NCBI GenBank assembly: GCA_052143315.1
Contig: JBKQTE010000066.1
Coordinates: forward strand, 62,001 to 126,000
Length of the DNA stretch: 64,000 bases
Origin: DASZIT01 sp052143315
Lineage (GTDB): Bacteria; Actinomycetota; Acidimicrobiia; Acidimicrobiales; RAAP-2
Direction: 5' to 3'
Below the pieces are notes generated by a model. The model had not been told where the DNA came from. It worked only from the letters and a program-made list of their open reading frames with translations, and made no database searches. A program made the position numbers and the translations under genes. Every line of letters starts with the position of its first letter. The first letter of the stretch is position 1. Below, one piece after another: positions 9,042 through 17,241 of the stretch.

Positions 9042-9047
9042 TAGACT
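9042..9047 (+). promoter_or_regulatory. -10 box for leaderless SufR-like gene
   Basis: TAGACT at 9042-9047 is followed by 7 bases and then the GTG at 9055, the spacing expected if transcription starts on the start codon. No convincing -35 is seen. The element lies in the 46-bp gap shared with divergent mrp. Confidence 0.5.
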
Positions 9048-9054
9048 AGGGGAC

Positions 9055-9870
9055 GTGCGAACGGACCCAGACAGGCTCGAGCCGGAACGCCTCACCTCCC
9101 CGGCGCCCTCGACGGTGCCCGGCCCCGACGGTACCTTCCCCCTGCACGACCCGGCGGACCCGGCCGGGACCGACCGGAACTTCTCGGCGGCCATGACCGC
9201 CGTCACCTCCGCCTTCGGCGACCCGACCCGCCGGGAGATCTACCTCTTCGTGCGCTCCAACCCGGGGGCCACCTCGTCCGAGGTGGCCCACCGCTTCTCC
9301 CTCCACCCCAACGTGGCCCGCCACCATCTCGAGCGCCTGGTCACCGGCGGCTACGTCGAGGTCAGCATGGAGCGTGCCTCCGGCACCGGCGTCGGCCGGC
9401 CGTCCAAGCGGTTCCGGGCGGTGGCCAACGACCCCACGCTCGACTTCCTCACCCGGCGCAACGACCTGTTGGTGCTTCTGCTGCAGGAGGCCCTGCAGCT
9501 CCTGGGCCCGGCCGCCGCCGAGTCGATGGCCGAACGGGTCGGCGAGGAGTACGGGCGCACGCTGGCCAACCAGATGTCGCCGGGCGAGGGGCAACGGTCG
9601 CTGCGGACTGCCATGCACGCCATCGCCGACACCCTCACCGCCCACGGGTTCGCCGCTCACGCCGAGGACGAGGGGGGCTCCACCTCGGTGGTGGCCGACA
9701 ACTGCCCGTTCGGCGACGCCGCCTCCCAGTACCCGGTGCTGTGCGCCGTCGACCGCGGCATGGTCAGCGGCCTGCTCTCCGGGCTGTGCGGCCAGGACGC
9801 CGACAGGAGCGTCCCGGTCGTCCTGTCGTCGCGCGCCCGCGGCGACGACCAGTGCGTCGCCTCGGCCTGA
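9055..9870 (+). CDS. SufR-like winged-helix transcriptional regulator with C-terminal cysteines
   Basis: DNA-binding regulator of 271 aa. The N-terminal winged helix spans about 45-130 (FGDPTRREIYLFVRSN, SSEVAHRFSLHPNVARHHL, GRPSKRF). The C-terminal half carries four cysteines, C217 (DNCPFGDA), C230 (PVLCAVD), C245 (LSGLCGQ) and C267 (DDQCVAS), a pattern shared with SufR-type proteins that sense Fe-S status. The neighbours support that reading: divergent Mrp and, 15 bp downstream, a cysteine desulfurase. The GTG start at 9055 is preferred because of the -10 box 7 bp upstream. The first ~45 residues are low complexity. The ligand is inference. Confidence 0.82.
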   Translation: MRTDPDRLEPERLTSPAPSTVPGPDGTFPLHDPADPAGTDRNFSAAMTAVTSAFGDPTRREIYLFVRSNPGATSSEVAHRFSLHPNVARHHLERLVTGGYVEVSMERASGTGVGRPSKRFRAVANDPTLDFLTRRNDLLVLLLQEALQLLGPAAAESMAERVGEEYGRTLANQMSPGEGQRSLRTAMHAIADTLTAHGFAAHAEDEGGSTSVVADNCPFGDAASQYPVLCAVDRGMVSGLLSGLCGQDADRSVPVVLSSRARGDDQCVASA

Positions 9871-9885
9871 CGCCGGCGGCGCACC

Positions 9886-11031
9886 GTGGCCCGCCACTAC
9901 CTCGACCACGCCTCCACCTCCCCGCTCCGCCCCGAGGCCCGAGCCGCCATGGAGGCATGGGCGGCGGCGGGCGTCACCGCTGACCCGGGGCGCGTCCACA
10001 CCGAGGGTCGGATGGCCCGGGCGCGGCTGGAGGACGCCCGGGACCAGGTGGCGGGCGTGCTGGGGGTGCGTCCCCGGCAGGTGGTCTTCACCTCCGGCGG
10101 GACCGAGGCGATCAACGCCGCGGTGTGGGGTGTGACCCGCTCGGCACCCGGACCGGTGATCTGTTCGGCCGTCGAGCACTCGGCCGCCCGCCAGTCGTCG
10201 GCCCGGACGGCGCCGGTGGTGGAGGTGGCGGTGGACGCCTTCGGCACCATCCGCCCGGCGGCCGTCGAGGATGCCGTCAGGCGGTGCGCCGCCGAGCACG
10301 GCGCCCCTCCGGCCCTGGTCCACTGCCAGTGGGCCAACCACGAGGTGGGCACCGTCCAGCCCGTAGCCGACGTCGTGGCCCGCTGCCGGGAGTCGGGCAT
10401 CGCCGTCCACGTCGACGCGGTGGCGGCCGCCGGCCATCTCCCGCTCGACCTCGGGACGCTCGAGGCCGACCTGGTGTCGGTGTCGTCCCACAAGCTGGGC
10501 GGGCCGCCCGGCATCGGGGCGCTAGTGGTGCGGCGGGGCCTCCGGATCGATCCGTTCGTGGTCGGCGGCGAGCAGGAGCGGGCCCGACGGGGCGGCTTCG
10601 AGAACCTTCCGGCCGCCGTCGGGTTCGGCGCCGCCGCCGACGCCCTGGCCGTCCCCGGCCGCCTGGACGACGAGGCAGCCACCGCCCGGCGGCAGACGGC
10701 ACAGCTGGCGGCCGAGGCTCTGGCCGTCCCCGGCGTCACCCTGCTCGGCAGTCCCTCCCACCGGCTCCCCCACCTGGTGTGCCTGGGGATCGAGGGCGTC
10801 GACGCCGAGCCGGTGCTGCTCGGCCTGGACCAGGCGGGGATCGCCGCCCACTCGGGGTCGTCGTGCTCGTCGGAGAGCCTGGAGCCGTCTCCGGTCCTGG
10901 CGGCCATGGGCGTCGACGCCGAGCGGTCCCTGCGGCTGTCGGTCGGGTGGTCGACCACCGACGAGGACATCGAGGCGTTCGGCCGCCGGTTCTGCGGGGT
11001 GGTGTCGGGACTGCGCGCCCTGCGGTCCTGA
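9886..11031 (+). CDS. cysteine desulfurase (NifS/IscS-type)
   Basis: PLP-dependent class V aminotransferase-fold enzyme, 381 aa, that would convert cysteine to alanine and pass persulfide sulfur to Fe-S or thiolation pathways. It has YLDHASTSPLRPEARAAM at the N-terminus and TSGGTEAINAA for PLP phosphate binding. The Schiff-base lysine is K203 in SVSSHKLGGPPGIGAL, and the persulfide cysteine is C327 in AAHSGSSCSSESLEPSPVL. The start is GTG at 9886, 15 bp after the regulator stop, so the two are probably cotranscribed. No IscU, SufB or tRNA thiolase gene follows, so the acceptor is unknown. Confidence 0.9.
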   Translation: MARHYLDHASTSPLRPEARAAMEAWAAAGVTADPGRVHTEGRMARARLEDARDQVAGVLGVRPRQVVFTSGGTEAINAAVWGVTRSAPGPVICSAVEHSAARQSSARTAPVVEVAVDAFGTIRPAAVEDAVRRCAAEHGAPPALVHCQWANHEVGTVQPVADVVARCRESGIAVHVDAVAAAGHLPLDLGTLEADLVSVSSHKLGGPPGIGALVVRRGLRIDPFVVGGEQERARRGGFENLPAAVGFGAAADALAVPGRLDDEAATARRQTAQLAAEALAVPGVTLLGSPSHRLPHLVCLGIEGVDAEPVLLGLDQAGIAAHSGSSCSSESLEPSPVLAAMGVDAERSLRLSVGWSTTDEDIEAFGRRFCGVVSGLRALRS

Positions 11032-11042
11032 TCGGGCGGGTA

Positions 11043-11067
11043 CCGGGACGTTCCGAGTCCGTCCCGG
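11043..11067. terminator. hairpin between convergent cysteine desulfurase and ccmH/I
   Basis: CCGGGACG (11043-11050) and CGTCCCGG (11060-11067) form an 8-bp perfect stem with a 9-nt loop, 12 bp after the desulfurase stop and 17 bp from the ccmH/I stop. No T-tract. Likely a bidirectional terminator by position. Confidence 0.5.
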
Positions 11068-11083
11068 CTGTCGCCGCGACAGA

Positions 11084-12376
11084 TCAGGTGGCGGGGACCT
11101 GCGGCGGGACCGGCAGACCCGCCTGGGTGTAGGCCCGCCGGAGGAGGGGCGCCGCCTGGTCGAGCAGATCGGTGGGGGGATCGGCCGCCAGGAACTGCCG
11201 GTACTGGGCGACGGCTCCGGCGGCGTTGCCGTCCTGCTGGAGGAGCACGGTGCCGAGGTAGAGGCGTCCGGCGAAGTCGGAGGGAGCCAGCTGCACCGCC
11301 TTCTCCAGATCGGCCCGACCGTCGGCGACGAGCGACGCCGAGCTCCCCGCCACCCCGGTCTCGTACTCGAGCCATCCCAGCTGGGCCAGCGCCACCTCGT
11401 CATCCGGCTGCTGGCCCAGGACCTTCTGGTAGAGCTGGGTGGCCTCACCGGTCTGGCCCTCGTCCACCAGGGTGGCCGCCTGGGCCAACGACTGCTGGAT
11501 CTGCGCCTGCCGGCTGAGGGTCACGTTGCCGCTCGAGGTCTGGCCCGGCAGCCGGTCGGCGGCGGACAACGACACCACCAGCACCAGGGCGGCCACCATG
11601 GCGGTGACCCCGCCGCCGAGCAGCAGCCGTTGGCGCCGGCTCCGCTTCGGGCGCGGTGCCGCGTCGGCGGCGGCGGCGGCAACGTCGGAGCTTGCCGGGG
11701 TCGAGGCGCCCGTGGTGGCGAAGGGGGCCGTGGTCACCGGCCCCCGGGGCGGCCCGGACGCCTCGTCCACCCGGAGGTCCAGGGCGGCCAGCCGGGCGGT
11801 GTCCCGGCGCCGGAGTGCCTGGAAGTCCCCATCCGAAAGGTCGCCGGCCCGGTGCTCGGCGAAGGCATCGGCCAGCGACTGCTCGAGGAACCGGCGCCGG
11901 TCGTCGAGCTGGTCGGCGGTGGCACCGGCGTCGGTCGCCGCCTCGAGCCGCGCCGCCTCGGACGGGCCGACGAAGGCCGCCCGGCGTCGCCGGGCCAGGA
12001 CCGCGGCCAGGGCTACCGCCGCCGCCAGCCCGCCGACCAGCGGCAGCACCCACACCATCAGGGACCAGCCACTGGTCGGGGGATCGAGCACGATGGCCGA
12101 GCCGTACCGGTCGGCCAGGTACGCCTCGATCTGCTGGTCGGTCCGCCCGTCGGCGATGAGCTGGCGGACGGCGGCGCGGACGATCACCGCCGTCTGGGCG
12201 CTGGAGTCGGCCACCGACAGGTCCTCGCAGCTCGGGCACTTGATACCGCTCTCGATGGCCAGGGCCCGCTGGGCGGGGGTGGGCGACGACGTGTCGAAGG
12301 CGCCGCTGCCGACGGCCAGGGCCACCACCAGCACCACGCCGAGGACCAGCCACAGCGGGAACCGCCGCCCGGTCAT
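11084..12376 (-). CDS. CcmH-CcmI fusion, cytochrome c maturation
   Basis: Fusion of a CcmH-type apocytochrome reductase with a CcmI-like TPR protein, 430 aa. After one membrane anchor (LWLVLGVVLVVALAVGSGAF) comes the redox motif GIKCPSCEDLSVADSSAQ. The usual CcmH helical region (IRAAVRQLIADGRTDQQIEAYL) follows, then a second membrane segment (VWVLPLVGGLAAAVALAAVLA), a cytoplasmic stretch, a third (GGGVTAMVAALVLVVSLSAA) and C-terminal TPR repeats (about 290-430). CcmH keeps apocytochrome haem-site cysteines reduced; CcmI-type TPRs hold the apocytochrome. The ATG overlaps the ccmG stop by 4 bases. It is the last gene of the operon. Confidence 0.85.
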   Translation of the reverse strand: MTGRRFPLWLVLGVVLVVALAVGSGAFDTSSPTPAQRALAIESGIKCPSCEDLSVADSSAQTAVIVRAAVRQLIADGRTDQQIEAYLADRYGSAIVLDPPTSGWSLMVWVLPLVGGLAAAVALAAVLARRRRAAFVGPSEAARLEAATDAGATADQLDDRRRFLEQSLADAFAEHRAGDLSDGDFQALRRRDTARLAALDLRVDEASGPPRGPVTTAPFATTGASTPASSDVAAAAADAAPRPKRSRRQRLLLGGGVTAMVAALVLVVSLSAADRLPGQTSSGNVTLSRQAQIQQSLAQAATLVDEGQTGEATQLYQKVLGQQPDDEVALAQLGWLEYETGVAGSSASLVADGRADLEKAVQLAPSDFAGRLYLGTVLLQQDGNAAGAVAQYRQFLAADPPTDLLDQAAPLLRRAYTQAGLPVPPQVPAT

Positions 12377-12933
12377 GGGTGGGTCGCCTCGGCCTCGGCG
12401 ATGAGGGTGTCGAGCTCGGCGGCGGTCACCGGCGAGACGATGTGGGCCACCACCCTCCCGTCGGGGGCGATGATGAAGGTGGTCGGCTGGCCCTCCACCC
12501 CGTAGTCGAGGGCCAGCTTGCCGCCAGGGTCGGTCAGGGTGGGCCAGGTGGCCCCCAGCGTGTCCTGCTGGTACGCCCGGGCGGCCGAGACGGTGTCGTC
12601 GAACACCACGCTGACCAGGGTGGCGTCGCCGGTGGCCTGGTGGTGGAAGTGGAACGCCACCAGCTCCGGGCCCTCGTTCTGGCATGGCACGCACCAGCTG
12701 GCGAAGAAGTTGAGCACCACGTACCTGCCCGGCGCCTTCGGCAGCGAGAAGTCGGTCCCGTCGATGGTGGGGCCGCTGATCTGCGGGGCCTGGTGCCCGA
12801 CCAGGGCGCTCTGCACCTGGGCGACGTTGGCCGACGGGCTGGCGGCCAGCACGGCGGTGAGCCCGGCGGCGATGACCAGCACGGCCAGGGCGATCCACCG
12901 GGCCGGGTGGCCGCGTGGGGCGTCGGGGCTCAC
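12373..12933 (-). CDS. ccmG: CcmG/TlpA-type thiol-disulfide oxidoreductase
   Basis: Membrane-anchored thioredoxin-fold protein, 186 aa. One N-terminal membrane segment (WIALAVLVIAAGLTAVLAA) is followed by an extracytoplasmic thioredoxin domain with active site NFFASWCVPCQNEGPEL (WCVPC, about 82-86) and the cis-Pro loop GQPTTFIIAPDG. It would reduce CcmH or the apocytochrome c. The GTG start overlaps the ccmF stop (GTGA) and its stop overlaps ccmH/I, fixing it in the operon. The reductant is probably supplied by CcdA at the operon head. Confidence 0.9.
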   Translation of the reverse strand: MSPDAPRGHPARWIALAVLVIAAGLTAVLAASPSANVAQVQSALVGHQAPQISGPTIDGTDFSLPKAPGRYVVLNFFASWCVPCQNEGPELVAFHFHHQATGDATLVSVVFDDTVSAARAYQQDTLGATWPTLTDPGGKLALDYGVEGQPTTFIIAPDGRVVAHIVSPVTAAELDTLIAEAEATHP

Positions 12934-15074
12934 GGGCCGTCGTCGGCGCCGACGGAGGCCGGCACCGGCCGGCGTGCCGGTGCTGTCGACGGTCCGGCGG
13001 TGCCGCCCCGGCCGCCCGGGCCGCCGTCATTGGTCGACCCGCCCGTCCCGGCCAGGCCGGCGGCGGCCTCCGCCGGGGCGTGGACCTCCACCACCGGCGT
13101 GGAGACCGGGTCGGTGGGCCGCCGGCGCCTGCCGGGCACCGCCGACAGCACCGATCCCACCGCCACCAGGGCACCGCCGATCCACAGCCAGGCCACCAGG
13201 GGCTGGACGACGACCCCGAAGGTCCACCGCATGCCGGTGGTGGGCGTGGAGTCGATGGTGAGGTAGACGTCGTCCCTCCAGCTCGAGTCGATGGCGGGGG
13301 TGCCCACGTCCTGGGAGTCGGGACCGAACGAGCTGATGGCCGGCGTGTAGATGCCGCCGCCGTCGACCCGCAGTACCGCATCGAGAGCGGAGACCGACGT
13401 CGTCCGCACCGTCCGGGTCCCGAGGAACTCCACGGTGTGGCCCTCGAAGCTACCGGTCTGGCCCGGGGACAGCTGGACCTCGGTCCGATGCCCGAAGGCG
13501 CTGGCGGCGGCCAGCCCGACGGCCAGCACCACCACGCCGATGTGGACGATCATGCCGCCGTTGGCCCGGCCCACCAGGCCCCGCCAACCGGCCAGCGCCG
13601 AACGGGCGGGCGACTGGCCGCCGGCCCGGGCACCGCGCCAGGCACCCCGGATGGCCAGGACCAGCGCCCGGCCGGCCGACGCCGCCGCGAAGCCGCCCAG
13701 CCCGAAGGCCAGCAGCGGCTCGAGCCCGTGGATGCCGAAGAGCACGCAGACGACCACCACCAGCACCCCCAGGGTGGCCGGCACGGCCAGGCGGCCACGC
13801 ATCACCTCCATGGTCGTCTTCCGCCACGGCAGGGCCGGGGCCACCGCCATCAGGAAGAGGAGCCCCAGCCCGATGGGGATGACCAGCCGGTTGAAGTACG
13901 GGGCGCCGACGGTGATCTGCTGGCCGTTGTTGACCGCCTCGTAGAGGAGGGGGAACACCGTGCCCAGCAGCACCACCACCGCGAAGGCGACGAACAGCAG
14001 GTTGTTGGCCAGGAAGGCGCCCTCCCGGCTGACCGGCGAGTCGATACCGCCGACCGATCGGAGGCGGTCGCCCCGCCAGGCGATGAGCCCCACCCCGGTC
14101 GCCAGCACCAGACCGAAGAAGCCGAGCAGCAGGGGCCCGATGCTCGAGTCGGAGAAGGCGTGCACCGACTGGATCACCCCCGACCGGGTGAGGAAGGTGC
14201 CCAGGATGGTCAGGCTGAAGGTGGCGATCACCAGCGAGAGGTTCCAGATCCGCAGCAGGCCCCGGCGCTCCTGGACCATCACCGAGTGGAGGTAGGCGGT
14301 GCCCACCAGCCACGGCATGAACGAGGCGTTCTCCACCGGGTCCCAGGCCCAGAACCCGCCCCACCCGAGCACCTGGTACGACCAGAGGGCGCCGAGGAGG
14401 ATGCCGACCGTGAGGAACGTCCAGGCGAAGAGGGTCCACCGCCGGGTCTCGCGCTGCCAGGCGTCGTCCTGGCGGCCGGTGATCAGCGAGGCGATGGCGA
14501 AGGCGAACGGCAGGGTGAAGCCCACGAACCCGAGGTACAGCAGCGGCGGGTGGATGGCCTGGAGCGGGTTGTCCTGCAACAGCGAGTTCGGCCCGGCGCC
14601 GTCGTGGGGGACGGCCCCCACGACGTGCTGGAAGGGATCGGCGGCGTGGAGCATCAGCCCGAAGAAGAACGCCGCCACCACGTAGACCACCAGGGTCGCC
14701 CAGGCCACCAGGGGCTCGGCGGCCCGGTGGCGGAAGCGCCACACCATGGCGGTGGCGTACCCGCCCAGGATCAGACCCCACAGCAGGATGGACCCGGCCA
14801 GGGCCGACCACAGGCCGGTGATCGAGTACAGCAGCGGGGTCTCACGGCTGTTGTTGTCGGCCACGAAGGCCAACGAGAAGTCGTGGGTGACGAGGGCGTG
14901 CTCCATGGCCAGCATGGCGATCAGCCCTCCGGCCAGGATCACCGGGGCGTAGAGCCGGCCGTGGCGGACGGTCGGGTCGCGGTGCCGGGCCAGCCCGACG
15001 GCGATCACCACCACCCCGGCCACCGCCGCCACGAAGGCGAGGACGACCCCGGTGTGCCCGAGGGCGCCGTTCAC
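12930..15074 (-). CDS. ccmF: CcmF haem lyase subunit
   Basis: Polytopic membrane protein, 714 aa, of the CcmF/HHSP haem-handling superfamily, which attaches haem from CcmE to apocytochrome c. The WWD-type signature is QVLGWGGFWAWDPVENASF (about 240). Conserved periplasmic-loop histidines occur in NPLQAIHPPLLYLG and in MEHALVTHDFS. About 14 membrane helices alternate with loops, then a large C-terminal extracytoplasmic domain (about 520-660) and a final helix (LVAWLWIGGALVAVGSVLS). The C-terminal Gly/Pro-rich tail is variable. Its stop overlaps ccmG. Confidence 0.93.
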   Translation of the reverse strand: MNGALGHTGVVLAFVAAVAGVVVIAVGLARHRDPTVRHGRLYAPVILAGGLIAMLAMEHALVTHDFSLAFVADNNSRETPLLYSITGLWSALAGSILLWGLILGGYATAMVWRFRHRAAEPLVAWATLVVYVVAAFFFGLMLHAADPFQHVVGAVPHDGAGPNSLLQDNPLQAIHPPLLYLGFVGFTLPFAFAIASLITGRQDDAWQRETRRWTLFAWTFLTVGILLGALWSYQVLGWGGFWAWDPVENASFMPWLVGTAYLHSVMVQERRGLLRIWNLSLVIATFSLTILGTFLTRSGVIQSVHAFSDSSIGPLLLGFFGLVLATGVGLIAWRGDRLRSVGGIDSPVSREGAFLANNLLFVAFAVVVLLGTVFPLLYEAVNNGQQITVGAPYFNRLVIPIGLGLLFLMAVAPALPWRKTTMEVMRGRLAVPATLGVLVVVVCVLFGIHGLEPLLAFGLGGFAAASAGRALVLAIRGAWRGARAGGQSPARSALAGWRGLVGRANGGMIVHIGVVVLAVGLAAASAFGHRTEVQLSPGQTGSFEGHTVEFLGTRTVRTTSVSALDAVLRVDGGGIYTPAISSFGPDSQDVGTPAIDSSWRDDVYLTIDSTPTTGMRWTFGVVVQPLVAWLWIGGALVAVGSVLSAVPGRRRRPTDPVSTPVVEVHAPAEAAAGLAGTGGSTNDGGPGGRGGTAGPSTAPARRPVPASVGADDGP

Positions 15075-15117
15075 CGGCCGGCTCCGTCCGGGTGGTCGCC
15101 CGGTCCGTGCCGGGACG

Positions 15118-15600
15118 TCACCGCTTGGTCCCGTTCGGCGCCGTCACCCTTCCCGGGTTGGCGGCGATGTAGCTGGCGCTGTGCTTCACCAGGATCTGGT
15201 CGGAGGCGAAGGTGGTGCCGGCGAAGTGGCCCACGGCGATGACCGGGATGTCGTTCTGGAACAGCTGGGGAGGGCTGCCGGAGTTGACCACCTGGAGGGC
15301 GTCGCCGCCGGCGCTCAGGGTGAAGTCCACCCCGAGGGGGGTCTTCTGGATGGATCCGGGCACCACCAGGCCCTCGAGGTTGAAGGTCCGGTCGCCGAGG
15401 GAGCTGCGCTGGTGCACCGCCTGGTCGACGGTCAGGTAGTAGTCGAGGGCGGTGCCCAGCCCCTTCACCAGCAGGAAGGCGAAGGCGCCGGCCAGGATCA
15501 CCCCGGCCACCACGAACCGGAGACGCAGGCGCCGCCGTTCGGTGGCGGCGGGCGGCGGGGAGGCCGGGGCCTCCGGCTCCATGGGAGGGGCGGTGGTCAT
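15118..15600 (-). CDS. ccmE: CcmE periplasmic haem chaperone
   Basis: Haem chaperone, 160 aa. An N-terminal anchor (FVVAGVILAGAFAFLLVKGL) precedes an OB-fold domain. The haem-attachment motif is ILVKHSASYIAANPGRV, with candidate covalent haem ligand His 140 and the partner Tyr 144 (H-x3-Y spacing as in proteobacterial CcmE, not the Cys variant). It starts at the ATG 15600, which overlaps the ccmD stop by 4 bases. A 43-bp gap separates it from ccmF. Confidence 0.92.
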   Translation of the reverse strand: MTTAPPMEPEAPASPPPAATERRRLRLRFVVAGVILAGAFAFLLVKGLGTALDYYLTVDQAVHQRSSLGDRTFNLEGLVVPGSIQKTPLGVDFTLSAGGDALQVVNSGSPPQLFQNDIPVIAVGHFAGTTFASDQILVKHSASYIAANPGRVTAPNGTKR

Positions 15601-15749
15601 CCCGCTCCGGGCTCGGCGGGGGCGGCCGGAGGCGAGGCCTCGACCCGCGACACCAGCCGGGTCAGCCGGCGGCGGCGCCAGACCAGCTGGACGCCGTAGA
15701 GGAAGAGGATCCCGAGCACGAAGCAGTAGCCGGCGATGACGTAGTTCAC
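15597..15749 (-). CDS. ccmD: CcmD-like small membrane protein
   Basis: A 50-aa protein from a GTG at 15749. It has one membrane helix (VIAGYCFVLGILFLYGVQLVW) followed by a basic stretch (RRRRLTRLVSRVE). Size, topology and position between ccmC and ccmE match CcmD, which helps release haem-loaded CcmE from the CcmABC complex. It overlaps ccmC (GTGA) at its start and ccmE (ATGA) at its end. It is short enough to be missed by automatic calling. Confidence 0.8.
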   Translation of the reverse strand: MNYVIAGYCFVLGILFLYGVQLVWRRRRLTRLVSRVEASPPAAPAEPGAG

Positions 15750-16573
15750 CGGCCGACCTCGGCGGGAACGGTGCCCTCCGCCCGGCGCTCGCGGATGGCC
15801 ACGTCGAGCTCTCCCGATCCCAGGTAGTCCTGGAGGGCCCCGATGCGGTAGCGGACCAGCAGCATCCACACGAAGACCAGGGTGAGGGCGACGAAGCTGA
15901 GCAGCAGGGTCCAGGCCATCGAGCCGTGGATGGTCGGGGAGAGATCGGCGTTGAGCACGGTGGCCCCCTGGTGGAGGGTCTTCCACCACACCACCGAGAA
16001 GTGCACCAACGGGACGTCGACGGCGGCGAAGAGGGCGGCGAAGGCGCACCGCTTGGCCCGGACATCGGGCTCGGCCGGCACCCTCCGGAGCGTCATGTAC
16101 CCGAGGAACAGGACCAGCAGCACGGCGGTGAGGGTCAGGCGGGCGTCCCACGCCCAGTACACCCCCCAGGTGGGCCGGCCCCAGATGGAGCCGGAGATCA
16201 GCGTGCACACGATGAACACCACCCCGGTCTCCACGGCGGCGGCGGCCAGCCGGTCCCAGAACAGCGACCGGGTGCGGGGCCAGAGGTAGAGGAGGCTGGA
16301 CACGGCGGCCAGCCCGAAGGCCAGGTAGAGCGCCACCCACGCCACGCCCGGATGGATGTAGACCAGCCGGACCAGGTCTCCCTGCACCTTGTCGGGCGGG
16401 GTCACCCACAGCCCCAGCCAGACGGTGAGGGCGGTGGTCACCGCGGCGGCGGCCCCGATGATCCGGGTCGTCCAGACCATCCGGCGCGACTGCACCAGCG
16501 CGGCAGGCAGGGTGGCGGCGCCGGGCGGGGCGGTGGGTACGGATGTGGCCGTCGGGGGTGCCGTGGTCGTCAT
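15746..16573 (-). CDS. ccmC: CcmC haem-handling membrane protein
   Basis: Haem exporter subunit, 275 aa, six predicted membrane helices. The tryptophan-rich WWD motif is IWGRPTWGVYWAWDARLT (about 125-142). Flanking conserved histidines are in LVRLVYIHPGVAWVALY and VDVPLVHFSVVWWKTLHQG. CcmC loads haem onto CcmE. The first ~35 residues are Ala/Pro/Thr-rich and unusual, but the ATG at 16573 overlaps the ccmB stop (ATGA), which supports the start. Confidence 0.93.
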   Translation of the reverse strand: MTTTAPPTATSVPTAPPGAATLPAALVQSRRMVWTTRIIGAAAAVTTALTVWLGLWVTPPDKVQGDLVRLVYIHPGVAWVALYLAFGLAAVSSLLYLWPRTRSLFWDRLAAAAVETGVVFIVCTLISGSIWGRPTWGVYWAWDARLTLTAVLLVLFLGYMTLRRVPAEPDVRAKRCAFAALFAAVDVPLVHFSVVWWKTLHQGATVLNADLSPTIHGSMAWTLLLSFVALTLVFVWMLLVRYRIGALQDYLGSGELDVAIRERRAEGTVPAEVGR

Positions 16574-17241
16574 GCGGACTCCTGGATCGGTCCGTACACG
16601 ACCACCCCGAGGGCCAGGTACACGGCGTCGAAGGCGATGAGGAGGTGGAACCAGGGCGTGGCGTCCGAGGGCGTCCCCCCGGACAGGCCGGCCTGCCAGA
16701 TCCGGGTGCCGGCCAGCAGCACCGGGGTGACCACCGGCAGCAGCAGGAACGGCAGGATGGTCTCCTTCACCCGCAGGCCGGCCGACAGTGCCCCGTAGAG
16801 GACGCCGGCCGAGGCCAGCCCGATGGTCCCGAGGACGCACGAGGCGGCGATCAGCCAGTAGGTGTCGATCCGTGCCCCGTAGAGCAGCACCACGCCGGCG
16901 CCGAGCACCAGCTCCAGCACCACCAGCTCGGCGGCGACCGAGAGCGCCTTGCCGAGGAACTGCCCGGCGGGGTCGAGGCCCGACAGGCGCAGCCCGTCGC
17001 GGGCGCCGTCGACCGACTCCACCGCCACGCTCCGCTGGACGGCCAGCACCGTCGAGAACAGGACCGCCACCCAGAAGAGCCCGGGTGCCCCCTTGACCAT
17101 CGGCGCCCGGTCGGGACCCAGGGCGAAGGCGAACAGGGCCAGCGCCACCACCCCGAAGGGCGCCACCTGGCTGAGGGCCACCCGGGACCGGGCCTCGATC
17201 CTGAGGTCCTTGCCCGCCACCAGCAGGGTGTCACGCCACAT
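16570..17241 (-). CDS. ccmB: CcmB ABC-type permease of the CcmABC complex
   Basis: Membrane subunit, 223 aa, six predicted helices, opening MWRDTLLVAGKDLRIEARSR as is typical of CcmB, with VLFSTVLAVQRSVAVESVDGARDGL in the first third. It forms the transporter-like complex with CcmA and CcmC that releases holo-CcmE. It overlaps ccmA by 11 bases and ccmC by 4. Confidence 0.9.
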   Translation of the reverse strand: MWRDTLLVAGKDLRIEARSRVALSQVAPFGVVALALFAFALGPDRAPMVKGAPGLFWVAVLFSTVLAVQRSVAVESVDGARDGLRLSGLDPAGQFLGKALSVAAELVVLELVLGAGVVLLYGARIDTYWLIAASCVLGTIGLASAGVLYGALSAGLRVKETILPFLLLPVVTPVLLAGTRIWQAGLSGGTPSDATPWFHLLIAFDAVYLALGVVVYGPIQESA

